Shown here piece after piece: positions 38,165 to 47,741 of a stretch of DNA of 64,000 bases (position 1 is its first letter; every line of letters starts with the position of its first letter). Source of the DNA: Enterococcus sp. MMGLQ5-1 (GTDB taxonomy: Bacteria > Bacillota > Bacilli > Lactobacillales > Streptococcaceae); contig NZ_JABJXU010000001.1 in assembly GCF_013155265.1 (NCBI RefSeq), positions 248,001 through 312,000 on the forward strand, written 5' to 3'. Under the pieces are notes generated by a model, which saw nothing but the letters and a program-made list of their open reading frames with translations, was not told where the DNA came from and made no database searches. The translations under genes and the position numbers were made by a program.

Positions 38165-40423
38165 TTGTTATCTAAGTTTCAATGGCAGCTTGCACCTGAG
38201 ATAAGTATCAAGTCTGAGCAAGCATTATACAGCCAAGCAGCAATTGATCCGATTGTTGCAAGATTACTTGCTAGTCGTGGTATCAATAGTGAAGAAAAGC
38301 TAACGGCCTTTTTGAATCCTAATTTTTCTGCATTGCATGATCCTTTCTTATTAAACGATATGCAAAAAGCGGTTGAACGGATTAATCAAGCGATTAATGC
38401 TGGCGAAAATATTTTAATCTATGGTGATTATGATGCAGATGGCATGACCAGCACTTCAGTTTTAAAGGAAGCCCTTGATGAATTAGGCGCTGAGGTCATA
38501 ACCTATTTACCAAATCGTTTTACAGATGGTTATGGCCCAAATAAAGAGATTTATCAATATTATATCGATAACGAGAAGGTCAGTTTGATTGTGACCGTTG
38601 ATAACGGTGTGGCCGGTCACGAAGCAATCGAATACGCGCAAAATAATGGTGTTGATGTGATAGTTACAGATCATCATGGCTTACCTCAAACCCTGCCCAA
38701 TGCTTATGCAATTATCCATCCAGAGTATCCTGATTCTAGCTATCCATTTAAATATTTAGCGGGTGTTGGGGTTGCCTTTAAGCTATCGACTGCTCTATTA
38801 GGCTATCCGCCGGTTGAATCCTTGGATTTGGTGGCGATTGGTACAATTGCCGATATGGTTTCGTTGACTGATGAAAATAGAGTGTTGGTTAGCTTAGGTC
38901 TGGCACAGCTGAGGGTAACCGAACGAGAAGGCTTAATTGCCCTTTTTAAATTGGCAGGTGTTCATTTAAGTACAATTACTGAAGAGACGATTGGCTTTCA
39001 AATCGCACCACGCTTGAATGCTCTTGGGCGTTTAGATGACCCAAATCCAGCAGTAAGTTTACTGACTAGCTTTGAGGATGATGTTGTTGAAATTGCTGAA
39101 ATGATTGAAGCGAAAAATACTGAACGTCGAGCAATTGTTGAGCAAATTAGAGAAGAAGCCAGCGAGCTGTTGGATTTAACCCAGTCAGTTCAAATATTGG
39201 CTAAGGCAAATTGGCATCCGGGTGTTTTGGGTATCGTTGCTGGGAACATCGTTGAGCAGACTGGTAAGCCAACCATTCTACTAACAATTGAAAATGGGAT
39301 TGCTAAAGGCTCGGCAAGAAGTGTTGACTCGCTTGATTTATTTGCCGCATTAGACGCTCACCGAGAGCTATTTATTGCCTTTGGCGGTCATGCAGGTGCC
39401 GCGGGAATGACCCTAGATGTGGCTAATTTAGAAAAATTGCAAACTGTTTTGAATGATTATGTTGAGCAAAATCAGCTTGATTTAACGCAAAAGAAATCAT
39501 TATTGATTGATGAAATCATCAAAGTAAGTGAAGTAGACCTTAAACTGATTGAAAATCTCAATCAATTGGCCCCTTTTGGTATGGATAATCCCAAGCCGAT
39601 TTTTGAATTTGAGGCTGTTAAGACCTCCTTTGCCAAAGCGATAGGCGTCAATGAAGCGCATTTAAAGCTAAAAATTTCAGATGGACAGGCTGAATTACCA
39701 GTTATTGCCTTTAATTATGGTACAAAAAAGGATTTGCTAGAGCAGGCTAGCCAATTTAATATTGTCGGTACCTTATCTATCAATGAGTGGAATGGTCAAA
39801 GCTTTCCTCAACTGATGATGCAGGATTTTTCAATTGAAACCGTCCAAGTTCTTGATTTGCGAAGCAAGCATAAAAGCTTGCCTGATCAGGCGGATTATCT
39901 TGTTTTTAATTCAAAGCTAAAAGCAAAAATCAGTGATAAAACGCTTGTATCCATTGATGAAACAGCACGCTCAGGTAGCTTGGTAGTTGTGGATACTCCA
40001 GAAGAACCACTTGCACTAACTGACTTTATTAATAAAAATAATTATCAATTAATTTATTTTAAAAATATGATTCTACAGCCTAAATATATTAATGGTGTCG
40101 GGACGAGAGCACAATTTGAGCGTCTTTTTAAGGTAATTAATCAATATCCAGAATTTGATTTGCGGCATAAGCTTAAGGCGCTGGCGCAGTATTTAAAAAT
40201 AGAGCAAGAGCTATTAGTTGATATGGTTAAGGTATTTCAAGAGCTGGGCTTTGTCATTATTTCTGAAGGGATTATGCGACCAGTTCATTCGCCTGAGAAA
40301 AAAGAAATTTCATCAAGCTTAGTTTATCAAAAACGTTGTCAAGCAGTTCAAATAGAAAAATTTTTTGCACTAGAGGATGTTCAAATCATTTATAAAAAAA
40401 TAGTAGATGGATTAGAAGATTAA
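38165..40423 (+). CDS. recJ: single-stranded-DNA exonuclease RecJ
   Basis: 5'-3' exonuclease of recombination and mismatch repair. 752 residues: DHH domain (YGDYDADGMTSTS near 81-93, VIVTDHHGLP), DHHA1 domain with GGHAGAAGMTL, OB fold, and the extra C-terminal RecJ domain of Lactobacillales (about 555-752). TTG start behind GAGGAGGGG with good spacing. Followed by apt after 41 bp. Confidence 0.95.
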   Translation: MLSKFQWQLAPEISIKSEQALYSQAAIDPIVARLLASRGINSEEKLTAFLNPNFSALHDPFLLNDMQKAVERINQAINAGENILIYGDYDADGMTSTSVLKEALDELGAEVITYLPNRFTDGYGPNKEIYQYYIDNEKVSLIVTVDNGVAGHEAIEYAQNNGVDVIVTDHHGLPQTLPNAYAIIHPEYPDSSYPFKYLAGVGVAFKLSTALLGYPPVESLDLVAIGTIADMVSLTDENRVLVSLGLAQLRVTEREGLIALFKLAGVHLSTITEETIGFQIAPRLNALGRLDDPNPAVSLLTSFEDDVVEIAEMIEAKNTERRAIVEQIREEASELLDLTQSVQILAKANWHPGVLGIVAGNIVEQTGKPTILLTIENGIAKGSARSVDSLDLFAALDAHRELFIAFGGHAGAAGMTLDVANLEKLQTVLNDYVEQNQLDLTQKKSLLIDEIIKVSEVDLKLIENLNQLAPFGMDNPKPIFEFEAVKTSFAKAIGVNEAHLKLKISDGQAELPVIAFNYGTKKDLLEQASQFNIVGTLSINEWNGQSFPQLMMQDFSIETVQVLDLRSKHKSLPDQADYLVFNSKLKAKISDKTLVSIDETARSGSLVVVDTPEEPLALTDFINKNNYQLIYFKNMILQPKYINGVGTRAQFERLFKVINQYPEFDLRHKLKALAQYLKIEQELLVDMVKVFQELGFVIISEGIMRPVHSPEKKEISSSLVYQKRCQAVQIEKFFALEDVQIIYKKIVDGLED

Positions 40424-40464
40424 TGCCTTATTAATCTGAAAATTATCATAAGGAGAATTTATTA

Positions 40465-40977
40465 ATGGATTTAAAGAAATATATTGCGACAATTAAAGAT
40501 TACCCTGAAAAAGGCATTTTATTTCGTGATATTACGCCCTTAATGGCAAATGGTGAGGCATTTTGCCAAGCAACACATGAGATTGTTGAATATGCTAAGG
40601 AAAAACAGATTGATATGGTTGTTGGTCCAGAGGCGCGTGGCTTTATCGTTGGCTGCCCAGTTGCATATGCGCTTGGGGTTGGCTTTGCGCCAGTTCGTAA
40701 ACCGGATAAATTGCCAAGAGCAACTGTTCAAGCAGAGTATGAAAAAGAGTATGGAACAGATATTCTTACCATGCATCAAGATGCGATTCAACCAGGCCAG
40801 CGTGTCTTAATTGCTGATGATTTATTGGCAACTGGTGGTACGGTTGTCGCAACGATAGAGATGATTGAAAAATTAGGTGGGATTGTGGCAGGCTGTGCCT
40901 TTTTAATTGAATTAGATGAATTAAAGGGCCGTGAGAAAATCAAAAATTATGATATCAAGACATTAATGCACTTCTAA
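40465..40977 (+). CDS. apt: adenine phosphoribosyltransferase
   Basis: Salvages adenine to AMP with PRPP. 170 residues with [10 protein letters not shown] and the PRPP-binding loop [19 protein letters not shown] before the ATG. Often follows recJ in Firmicutes. The following 216 bp hold two Met-box-like sites ahead of metA. Confidence 0.97.
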   Translation: MDLKKYIATIKDYPEKGILFRDITPLMANGEAFCQATHEIVEYAKEKQIDMVVGPEARGFIVGCPVAYALGVGFAPVRKPDKLPRATVQAEYEKEYGTDILTMHQDAIQPGQRVLIADDLLATGGTVVATIEMIEKLGGIVAGCAFLIELDELKGREKIKNYDIKTLMHF

Positions 40978-40984
40978 ATTTTGA

Positions 40985-41001
40985 TATAGTTATTTACTAT
41001 G
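40985..41001. promoter_or_regulatory. Met-box-like operator 1 upstream of metA
   Basis: TATAGTTATTTACTATG is near-palindromic and matches the streptococcal Met box TATAGTTTNAAACTATA at about 13 of 16 defined positions. It lies just after apt, about 190 bp before metA. Confidence 0.45.
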
Positions 41002-41160
41002 GCGAGCAATAGAATAATACTTTTTGTCATTGGCTAGCAAACATCATAGAATGTTAGTATGGCAGTTTTATATCCAGAAAAAAGAGATTAAAAAGCTGTA
41101 TAACTTGTGAACAATGGATTTTTCCTTTATAACGGTTAGTACGGTTTTTTTTGGATTAGC

Positions 41161-41177
41161 TATAGTTTTAAATAAGA
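41161..41177. promoter_or_regulatory. Met-box-like operator 2 upstream of metA
   Basis: TATAGTTTTAAATAAGA keeps the left half and centre of the Met box, with a degenerate right half. It lies 17 bp before the metA start, close to the ribosome site, where MtaR/MetR-type LysR regulators could act. Confidence 0.35.
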
Positions 41178-41193
41178 GAAATGAGGAATGCAA

Positions 41194-42135
41194 ATGCCAA
41201 TTAATGTGCCTGCTGGCTTACCAGCAATTCAAGAGTTAAGAAAAGAGAATATCTTTGTAATCAGCGGTTTAAGAGCGCAGCATCAAGATATTCGGCCTCT
41301 AAACATTCTAATTTTAAACTTGATGCCAAGAAAGTTAGTGGCAGAAACTCAGCTGCTGCGTTTATTATCAAATTCGCCTTTACAGATTAATATTGATTTA
41401 CTTTATATGGAAACACATGAAACCAAAAATACAGCCAAAGCACATTTAGATAGTTTTTATTACGGCTTTGATGAAATAAAGGATAAATCATACGATGGTT
41501 TAATTGTGACTGGTGCACCTGTTGAAAAGCTTGATTTTGAATCTGTTGATTATTGGAAAGAGCTTACTCAGGTTTTTGAATGGCGGAGGACCCATGTTTA
41601 TTCGACACTTTATATCTGCTGGGGCGCGCAAGCAGGTCTTTATTATCACTATGGTATTGACAAGCATCTGAGAAGAGACAAGCTTTCTGGCATTTATTCG
41701 CAAAAAATTGAGCCGATTGCTACTAATATCGAGCTGTTTAGAGGCTTTGAAGAACAGTATTTTTCACCACATTCTCGGTACACAGAAGTAGTTGAATCAG
41801 AGGTCAGGGAAAAATCAAATTTAGAAACTTGGGTTAAGGATGAAAAAGCAGGCTTATCAGTAATTGGCTCAAAGGATTTAAGGGAAATCTACGCCTTTGG
41901 TCACCTTGAATATGACAAAGATACTTTGGCATATGAATATTGGCGTGATCAAGCCGCTAATTTAAAGCCAGATATTCCGGAAAATTATTTTATTGATGAT
42001 CAGCCAGAGAAGGGAGCCAGCTTTAAATGGAGTATGGCTGCCTCACTATTTTTCAATAACTGGCTTAATTATGCAGTTTATCAGAATACACCCTTTGACT
42101 TAAATCAGCTTAATCAATGGAATGCCTATTTATAA
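41194..42135 (+). CDS. metA: homoserine O-acetyltransferase (MetA family)
   Basis: Acylates homoserine in methionine synthesis. 313 residues, class-I-amidotransferase-like fold: nucleophile Cys in YICWGAQAG and catalytic His and Glu in FGHLEYD. With the start placed at ATG 41194 (TGAGGA at proper spacing; ATG 41188 is too close), the specificity residue in TGAPVEKLDF is Glu111, the residue that marks acetyl-CoA rather than succinyl-CoA use in this family. Monocistronic with its own terminator. Confidence 0.92.
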   Translation: MPINVPAGLPAIQELRKENIFVISGLRAQHQDIRPLNILILNLMPRKLVAETQLLRLLSNSPLQINIDLLYMETHETKNTAKAHLDSFYYGFDEIKDKSYDGLIVTGAPVEKLDFESVDYWKELTQVFEWRRTHVYSTLYICWGAQAGLYYHYGIDKHLRRDKLSGIYSQKIEPIATNIELFRGFEEQYFSPHSRYTEVVESEVREKSNLETWVKDEKAGLSVIGSKDLREIYAFGHLEYDKDTLAYEYWRDQAANLKPDIPENYFIDDQPEKGASFKWSMAASLFFNNWLNYAVYQNTPFDLNQLNQWNAYL

Positions 42136-42203
42136 TTTGTAGCTCTTATTTTTTCCATATTTAATTAACGCTACGAATCAAATGCTTTATTAATAAAATA
42201 GAC

Positions 42204-42233
42204 TTGGTGATGTATATTGCATCACCTTTTTTG
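42204..42233 (+). terminator. terminator after metA
   Basis: Seven-pair stem GGTGATG / CATCACC followed by TTTTTT. Confidence 0.85.
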
Positions 42234-42352
42234 GTCTGGGCCAAAGCAATTGATTTCTGTTCAAATTTATAATAATGTATTGAACAGCAAACTTAGGTAT
42301 AATGAATTAAGAATGACAATAATATTTTTGAGATAGAAGGTAGGTAAAGTAA

Positions 42353-42985
42353 ATGAGCTATAGCAGTATTTTTTTGCACGGCTTTTCAAATATCCCGAAC
42401 GAATTATTTAAACAGTTTTCAAATCTTCAATTTACGGCGGATAGCTTTTTAATTTGGTTATTTTTATATCAAACAACTGACAAGGGAGAAACAGTTTTAG
42501 ATATTGAACAAATTGAAAAGGATACTAACATTTCGGAAAAGGCAATCTATGAATCAATTAATTCACTTTTAAATCAACAATTAATTAGACTCAAGACGAC
42601 AGAGGACGTTTTTCATAAAATTCAAACAATTGTTGATTTAACGCCAACGTTTGAAAAATTAGATCAGCTTGTTAAACGACCAATGCTTAAATTAAGTGGA
42701 CTTGGTCAGCTTAGTCAATTATTTGAACAGGAGCTTGGACGACCGCTTTCGCCAATTGAACTTGAGGAACTACAAAAATGGGTTGATGAGGAAAATATAG
42801 CGCCCGAGTTGGTCGAGCTTGCCCTTAAAGAAGCTGTTTTAAATCAGAAAAAGAATTTTAAATATGTCGGCGGTATTTTAAGAAATTGGCAAGGCAAGGG
42901 TTATCAACGTGTAGCCGATGTTGAAAATGATAAATCAACATTAAAAAAGGGGAAAATACTGGATATTCAAATTCCATTAGATTAG
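42353..42985 (+). CDS. dnaD: DnaD-type primosome protein
   Basis: Replication restart and initiation protein, 210 residues. N-terminal winged helix (about 1-85), then the DnaD/DnaB-II domain ending in the conserved YVGGILRNW. Start ATG 42353 is preceded by GGTAGG. Followed after 12 bp by nth, the standard Gram-positive pair. Confidence 0.93.
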   Translation: MSYSSIFLHGFSNIPNELFKQFSNLQFTADSFLIWLFLYQTTDKGETVLDIEQIEKDTNISEKAIYESINSLLNQQLIRLKTTEDVFHKIQTIVDLTPTFEKLDQLVKRPMLKLSGLGQLSQLFEQELGRPLSPIELEELQKWVDEENIAPELVELALKEAVLNQKKNFKYVGGILRNWQGKGYQRVADVENDKSTLKKGKILDIQIPLD

Positions 42986-42997
42986 TGAGGTCATTTT

Positions 42998-43651
42998 ATG
43001 TTAAGTAAGGCAAACTTAATGAAGGTACTCGAAATAATTGGTGAGATGTTTCCAAACGCAAAGGGAGAATTAAATTCGACGACTCCTTTTCAGCTATTAA
43101 TTGCCGTAATTTTAAGCGCTCAAACAACGGACAAGGCAGTTAATCTTGTCACTCCTGCTTTATTTAGCGCCTATCCAACACCAGAGAAATTAGCGATAGC
43201 GCCGATTGAAGATGTAATGGAAAAGATTTCACGAATCGGTCTTTATAGAAATAAAAGTAAGAATATCATCCAAACGGCAAGAATAATACACGAGCAATTT
43301 CAAGATGAAATCCCTAGAACACATCAAGCGCTCGAAACATTGCCTGGCGTAGGCAGAAAGACAGCTAATGTTGTTCTGGGAGATGCGTTTGGTATTCCTG
43401 GAATTGCGGTTGATACTCATGTTGAACGTGTGTCAAAGCGCTTGAGAATTGTCAAAAAAAGTGCCAGCGTCAAGGAGGTTGAGCTTGCATTGATGGCTAA
43501 AATTCCTCAAGACCGCTGGGTTTTAACGCATCATCAATTGATTTTATTTGGGCGCTATCATTGCACAGCTAAAAAGCCAAAGTGTGAAATTTGTCCAGTC
43601 TTTTCATATTGTGGCGAAGGTCAGCTTATTTTAAAAAATAGCTTAAATTGA
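42998..43651 (+). CDS. nth: endonuclease III
   Basis: DNA glycosylase/AP lyase for oxidised pyrimidines, 217 residues. Helix-hairpin-helix LPGVGRKTANVV with the catalytic Lys, catalytic Asp in AVDTHVERV, and the 4Fe-4S loop CTAKKPKCEICPVFSYC. GTGAGG before the ATG; co-transcribed with dnaD. Confidence 0.96.
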   Translation: MLSKANLMKVLEIIGEMFPNAKGELNSTTPFQLLIAVILSAQTTDKAVNLVTPALFSAYPTPEKLAIAPIEDVMEKISRIGLYRNKSKNIIQTARIIHEQFQDEIPRTHQALETLPGVGRKTANVVLGDAFGIPGIAVDTHVERVSKRLRIVKKSASVKEVELALMAKIPQDRWVLTHHQLILFGRYHCTAKKPKCEICPVFSYCGEGQLILKNSLN

Positions 43652-43659
43652 CATTAAAC

Positions 43660-43810
43660 CGACCTGAGTGTCGTTTTTGTGCGAAAACGGTATTGTTTCT
43701 GCGAAACAAATCCAAATTCACGCGTTAGGTGCTGTTTTTGTGCGAAAACGGTATTGTTTCCGCGAAACAAACCCAAATTCACGTATTAGGTGTTATTTTG
43801 TTGCAGAGCC
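43660..43810 (+). repeat. terminator-associated repeat, copy 3, tandemly duplicated
   Basis: Two adjacent 61-bp units, 43670-43730 and 43731-43791, with few differences, then the start of a third. Each contains GTTTTTGTGCGAAAAC and GTTTCTGCGAAAC hairpins and ends CCAAATTCACGCGTTAGGT. The tail of copies 1 and 5 is the same sequence. Apparent translation across it is repeat-driven and not a gene. Confidence 0.85.
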
Positions 43811-43931
43811 TATTTTTGTTCAATCATCTTTTTTTATTTACTGCCCCCTAGTCGTCTGATCAGTTTTTTATGCTATAATTATTAGTCGAAACGAAAAATG
43901 ATGAATAAAATGATTAATAAAGGAAAATGGA

Positions 43932-45080
43932 ATGATTTATTTTGATAATTCAGCAACTACTCAAATTTACCCAGAAAGTCTAAAAGCCTATATGGACACC
44001 GCCAGCAAGGTTTTCGGTAATCCTTCAAGCCTGCACCGATTAGGCAGTCAAGCACATCGATTGTTGGAAATGGCGAGAGAACAGATTGCAGATTTATTTG
44101 CGGTTCAGCCGAAGGAAATTTATTTTACAAGTGGTGGCACAGAAGGCAACAATTGGATTATTAAGGGAACAGCGCTGGCAAAGCATCAATTTGGCAATCA
44201 TATTATTATTTCAAATATTGAGCATGCCTCCGTTCGCAATGCAGCAGAAAGCTTGTCGGCATTAGGCTTTGAAATTGATTATTTACCTGTTGATGCCGAT
44301 GGCTTTATTCAAATAGATCAGCTTGAAGGGCTTATTAAACCGACTACAATTTTAGTCTCAGTCATGGCGGTCAATAATGAAATTGGCAGTATTCAACCAA
44401 TTGAAGCAATTTCTGAAATTTTGAACGATTATCCAAAAATCCAGTTTCATGTTGATGCAGTGCAAGCGATTAGTAAATTGTCTGTTAATGAATATTTGAA
44501 TTCACGAGTTGATTTTTTAACCGTGTCTGCTCATAAGTTCCATGGACCAAGAGGGGTGGGCTTTATTTATGCTAAGTCGGGTAAAAAGTTACAGCCATTA
44601 CTTGATGGTGGTGGGCAAGAATCAGCACAGCGCTCAACAACTGAAAATTTAGCAGGCATTGTGGCGATGGCCAAGGCACTTCGGCTCTCATTTGAACGTC
44701 AAGCAGATTTTATGGATAAGGTTACCAAGCAAAAGCAATTGCTTGTTAACGCACTTAGCGATTTTGATAAAGTAAGAGTTTTTAGTCCAGCCACAGCGGG
44801 CTTTATTCCAACAATTTTAACACTTGGCTTGCCGGGCGTTAGAGGTGAGGTTTTGGTGCACGCATTAGAGGAACGTGAAATCTTTGTTTCGACGACGAGC
44901 GCTTGCTATTCTAAAAGAGGTAAGATGCCTTCAACCTTAGGTGCGATGGGCGTTAGACAAGAAATTGCAGAGAGTGCAATTCGGTTGAGCTTTGGTGAAC
45001 AAAATACTATTGCTGAAGTAGAACAGTTTATGCTTGCCTTTCGTCAAGCGTATGTGCAATTTGAGAGAGTAACTAAATAG
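43932..45080 (+). CDS. cysteine desulfurase, NifS/IscS-like
   Basis: PLP enzyme transferring sulfur from cysteine; 382 residues. PLP Lys in VSAHKFHGPRGVGF, active-site Cys in STTSACYSKRG with the long flexible loop. Adjacent thiI (15 bp downstream) indicates it supplies persulfide for 4-thiouridine and thiazole, the NifZ/IscS-ThiI pairing known in Firmicutes that replace a rhodanese domain. GGAAAATGGA before the ATG; TATAAT promoter near 43875. Confidence 0.93.
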   Translation: MIYFDNSATTQIYPESLKAYMDTASKVFGNPSSLHRLGSQAHRLLEMAREQIADLFAVQPKEIYFTSGGTEGNNWIIKGTALAKHQFGNHIIISNIEHASVRNAAESLSALGFEIDYLPVDADGFIQIDQLEGLIKPTTILVSVMAVNNEIGSIQPIEAISEILNDYPKIQFHVDAVQAISKLSVNEYLNSRVDFLTVSAHKFHGPRGVGFIYAKSGKKLQPLLDGGGQESAQRSTTENLAGIVAMAKALRLSFERQADFMDKVTKQKQLLVNALSDFDKVRVFSPATAGFIPTILTLGLPGVRGEVLVHALEEREIFVSTTSACYSKRGKMPSTLGAMGVRQEIAESAIRLSFGEQNTIAEVEQFMLAFRQAYVQFERVTK

Positions 45081-45095
45081 GAGAGACTAAAACTA

Positions 45096-46304
45096 ATGGA
45101 ATATTCAGAGATATTAGTGCGCTATGGTGAACTATCGTTAAAGGGCAAAAATAAAAATCGGTTTATCGGCCGCTTGGTTGCCAACTTACAGGCAAGCTTA
45201 GCACCCTATCCGAATTTAAAAATTTTTGCAGATCGAGATCGAACACATATCTTATTAAATGGCGAAAATGCCCAAGCAGTAATGATAGATTTAAAAAAGG
45301 TTTTTGGCATTCAAAATTTTTCACCTGCTTTCAAGGTTGATAAGGATATTGATGCTCTAAAAGCCGCAGTTAGAGAGATTATGCTTAATATTTTTCAAAC
45401 AGGCATGACCTTTAAAATTTCGGCTAAGAGAAGTGACCATAGCTTTGAATATGATACCAATCAGCTACATCAAATTTTAGGGAATGCTGTCTATGATGTT
45501 TTGCCAAATATTCAGGCTAAAATGAAAAAACCAGATGTTAATTTACGTGTCGAAATTAGAAAAAATGCGGCTTATCTATCTTATGAAACGATCAAGGGTG
45601 CGCTAGGATTACCCGTGGGTACAAGTGGTAAGGGAATGCTAATGCTCTCTGGCGGGATTGATTCACCGGTTGCCGGCTATTTAGCCATGAAGCGTGGCGT
45701 TGAAATTGAAGCGGTCCATTTTGCTTCACCACCCTATACGAGTGAGGGCGCACTTCAAAAGGCTAAGGATTTAACACAAAAATTAACGGCGTATTCTGGT
45801 AAAATTCGTTTTATTGAAGTACCATTCACAGAAATTCAAGAAACAATCAAGGCGAAAGCACCAACTGCATACTTAATGACCTTAACACGCCGATTTATGC
45901 TGCGAGTGGCAGATGAAATTCGTAAAGAACGCAAGGGCTTAGTAATTATTAATGGGGAATCACTTGGTCAGGTCGCTTCACAGACCTTGGAATCAATGCA
46001 GGCAATTAATGAAGTGACGAATACACCAATTATTCGACCAGTTGTGACAATGGATAAGACAGAAATTATTGAAATCTCAGAAGCGATTGATACCTTTGCT
46101 ATTTCGATTCGTCCGTTTGAGGATTGCTGTACCATATTTGCCCCACCAAGTCCTAAGACCAAACCTAATTTGGATTTGGTACATCGCTATGAGGCGCGAA
46201 TGGCAGTTGAGGAATTGGTTGAGCGCGCAGTTCGTGGTATTAAGATTGAAATGATTGAGCTGAATAGTAATATAGAAACTGAAATGTTTAGTGAGTTGCT
46301 GTGA
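45096..46304 (+). CDS. thiI: tRNA 4-thiouridine synthase ThiI
   Basis: Adenylates U8 of tRNA and installs sulfur. 402 residues: ferredoxin-like and THUMP domains (about 1-170), then the PP-loop pyrophosphatase [17 protein letters not shown]. The C-terminal rhodanese domain is absent, as in other Firmicutes, consistent with a dedicated desulfurase next door. A CC pair (FEDCCTIF) lies near residue 345. GGAGAG before the ATG. Confidence 0.95.
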   Translation: MEYSEILVRYGELSLKGKNKNRFIGRLVANLQASLAPYPNLKIFADRDRTHILLNGENAQAVMIDLKKVFGIQNFSPAFKVDKDIDALKAAVREIMLNIFQTGMTFKISAKRSDHSFEYDTNQLHQILGNAVYDVLPNIQAKMKKPDVNLRVEIRKNAAYLSYETIKGALGLPVGTSGKGMLMLSGGIDSPVAGYLAMKRGVEIEAVHFASPPYTSEGALQKAKDLTQKLTAYSGKIRFIEVPFTEIQETIKAKAPTAYLMTLTRRFMLRVADEIRKERKGLVIINGESLGQVASQTLESMQAINEVTNTPIIRPVVTMDKTEIIEISEAIDTFAISIRPFEDCCTIFAPPSPKTKPNLDLVHRYEARMAVEELVERAVRGIKIEMIELNSNIETEMFSELL

Positions 46305-46321
46305 AAGCTTATGATGGCGAT

Positions 46322-46362
46322 AATAAAAAAGGAGGACTTATGTCGTATCTCCTTTTTTTTAT
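46322..46362. terminator. convergent terminator thiI / CYTH
   Basis: AAAAAAGGAG / CTCCTTTTTT stem flanked by A and T runs, usable from both sides. Confidence 0.8.
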
Positions 46363-46367
46363 TAAAA

Positions 46368-46925
46368 TTATTTTCCACTCGCCCGTTCAATTTTATTTTT
46401 AGCAGGCTTAAAGTTAATCTGATTTTTGTTTAATAAGCTTTGAAAAGCTAGCTTGCCTTTTTGAAAGTTTTCAACTTCAAGTTCAACTTCAAAATCATGA
46501 CCAGTGCCATACCAGCTTTCATCGAGTGCTAATAGACCTTCTGGAATTTCAAATTCTGCCCGCTTTGTTGTAAGCTGTGCAAAGCAGCTTAATTGATTCG
46601 TTTTAATGTCTTCAATTGCTAAACGTTGACTAATTTCACTATTGGCAAAGTAGTCAATCTTTGGGTTATAGTTATCCCTTGTTAACTTAAGTGGCACATT
46701 ATATTCTAAATGTCCATTATTTTCTGGTACCTTTAAGGTCATCTCTGTTCGATTTTCATAAAAGCGAATTCTTAAGCCAAGGTGAAGCGTTTTTAGTCTT
46801 TGATCGCTAGTATCAAAGTAGTAGTTTGTTTGTATGTTGAAGTTTTCAACCTTATAGGTTTGGATTAACCTGTGATATTCTATTTCGGTGAGTAAACTTT
46901 TAAACTCAATCTCTAGGTTTTGCAT
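46368..46925 (-). CDS. CYTH-domain phosphatase (YjbK-like)
   Basis: 185 residues of the CYTH/triphosphate-tunnel family: N-terminal signature EIEFKSLL (Glu-x-Glu-x-Lys), alternating basic and acidic residues along the barrel (LGLRIRFYENRTEMTLKVPE), and FEVELEVEN. Members hydrolyse inorganic or nucleoside triphosphates. Divergent from relQ, as in streptococci and Bacillus (yjbK-yjbM-ppnK-rluD). AAGGAG before the ATG. Confidence 0.88.
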   Translation of the reverse strand: MQNLEIEFKSLLTEIEYHRLIQTYKVENFNIQTNYYFDTSDQRLKTLHLGLRIRFYENRTEMTLKVPENNGHLEYNVPLKLTRDNYNPKIDYFANSEISQRLAIEDIKTNQLSCFAQLTTKRAEFEIPEGLLALDESWYGTGHDFEVELEVENFQKGKLAFQSLLNKNQINFKPAKNKIERASGK

Positions 46926-47051
46926 GTCGACTCCTTATCTCTTATTGATTTAATTATAGCACCTTTAAACAATTTTGTATGGCTTCAATTTATGCTAAAA
47001 TAAGCTTAGCGATACATTAAGTAAAAATGAAGTGATGATAGAGGAAAGCTT

Positions 47052-47741
47052 ATGGCTATAGATTTTGATTTCGATTTGTTTTTAGACCCGTATGTTCAAG
47101 CGGTCAGTGAGTTAAAGGTAAAACTACGAGGTATTCGTAAGCAATACCGTAAGCAAGGCTTATATTCTCCAATTGAGTTTGTTACTGGACGAGTAAAGCC
47201 AGTTGATAGTATTATGAAAAAAGCGGATCTTCGCGGGTTTCCGCTAGATAAATTGGAAACAGATATGCAGGATATTGCCGGTTTACGGATTATGGTGCAA
47301 TTTGTTGAAGATATCGATGATGTTGTAGAGCTACTTCGTAATCGGACAGATTTTACAATTGTGCAAGAGCGCGATTACATTACGAATAAAAAACAAAGTG
47401 GCTATCGGAGTTATCATGTGATTATTAATTATCCAGTAGAGACGATTGATGGTGAAATTCACGTTTTCGCTGAAATTCAAATTAGAACGTTAGCAATGAA
47501 TTTTTGGGCGACAATTGAGCATTCTTTAAATTACAAGTATCAAGGGGATTTTCCAGATGAGTTAAAGGCGCGTTTGGAGCGCACCGCTGAGATTGCCTAT
47601 ATGCTGGATAATGAGATGTCGAAAATCAAGGATGATATTCAAGAAGCTCAATTAATCTTTGACCCGCCCAGCCGGAAGCAGCATCGTCAAGAAAAACTAA
47701 GGAATGTGGACGAAAATGGTTTATCAAGAAAAAATGAATAA
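47052..47741 (+). CDS. relQ: small alarmone synthetase (RelQ/YjbM)
   Basis: Makes (p)ppGpp from GTP/GDP and ATP without ribosome activation. 229 residues, RelA/SpoT synthetase domain only: KKADLRGFPLDKL, QDIAGLRIMVQFVEDI and EIQIRTLAMNFWATIEH. No hydrolase or regulatory domains. GAGGAA before the ATG. Overlaps nadK by eight bases. Confidence 0.93.
   Translation: MAIDFDFDLFLDPYVQAVSELKVKLRGIRKQYRKQGLYSPIEFVTGRVKPVDSIMKKADLRGFPLDKLETDMQDIAGLRIMVQFVEDIDDVVELLRNRTDFTIVQERDYITNKKQSGYRSYHVIINYPVETIDGEIHVFAEIQIRTLAMNFWATIEHSLNYKYQGDFPDELKARLERTAEIAYMLDNEMSKIKDDIQEAQLIFDPPSRKQHRQEKLRNVDENGLSRKNE

Noticed and set aside
43668-43859. 63-codon reading frame with internally repeated peptide after nth
   Set aside because: The repeated peptide is produced by the 61-bp tandem DNA repeat; no ribosome site and the same DNA recurs in other frames elsewhere.
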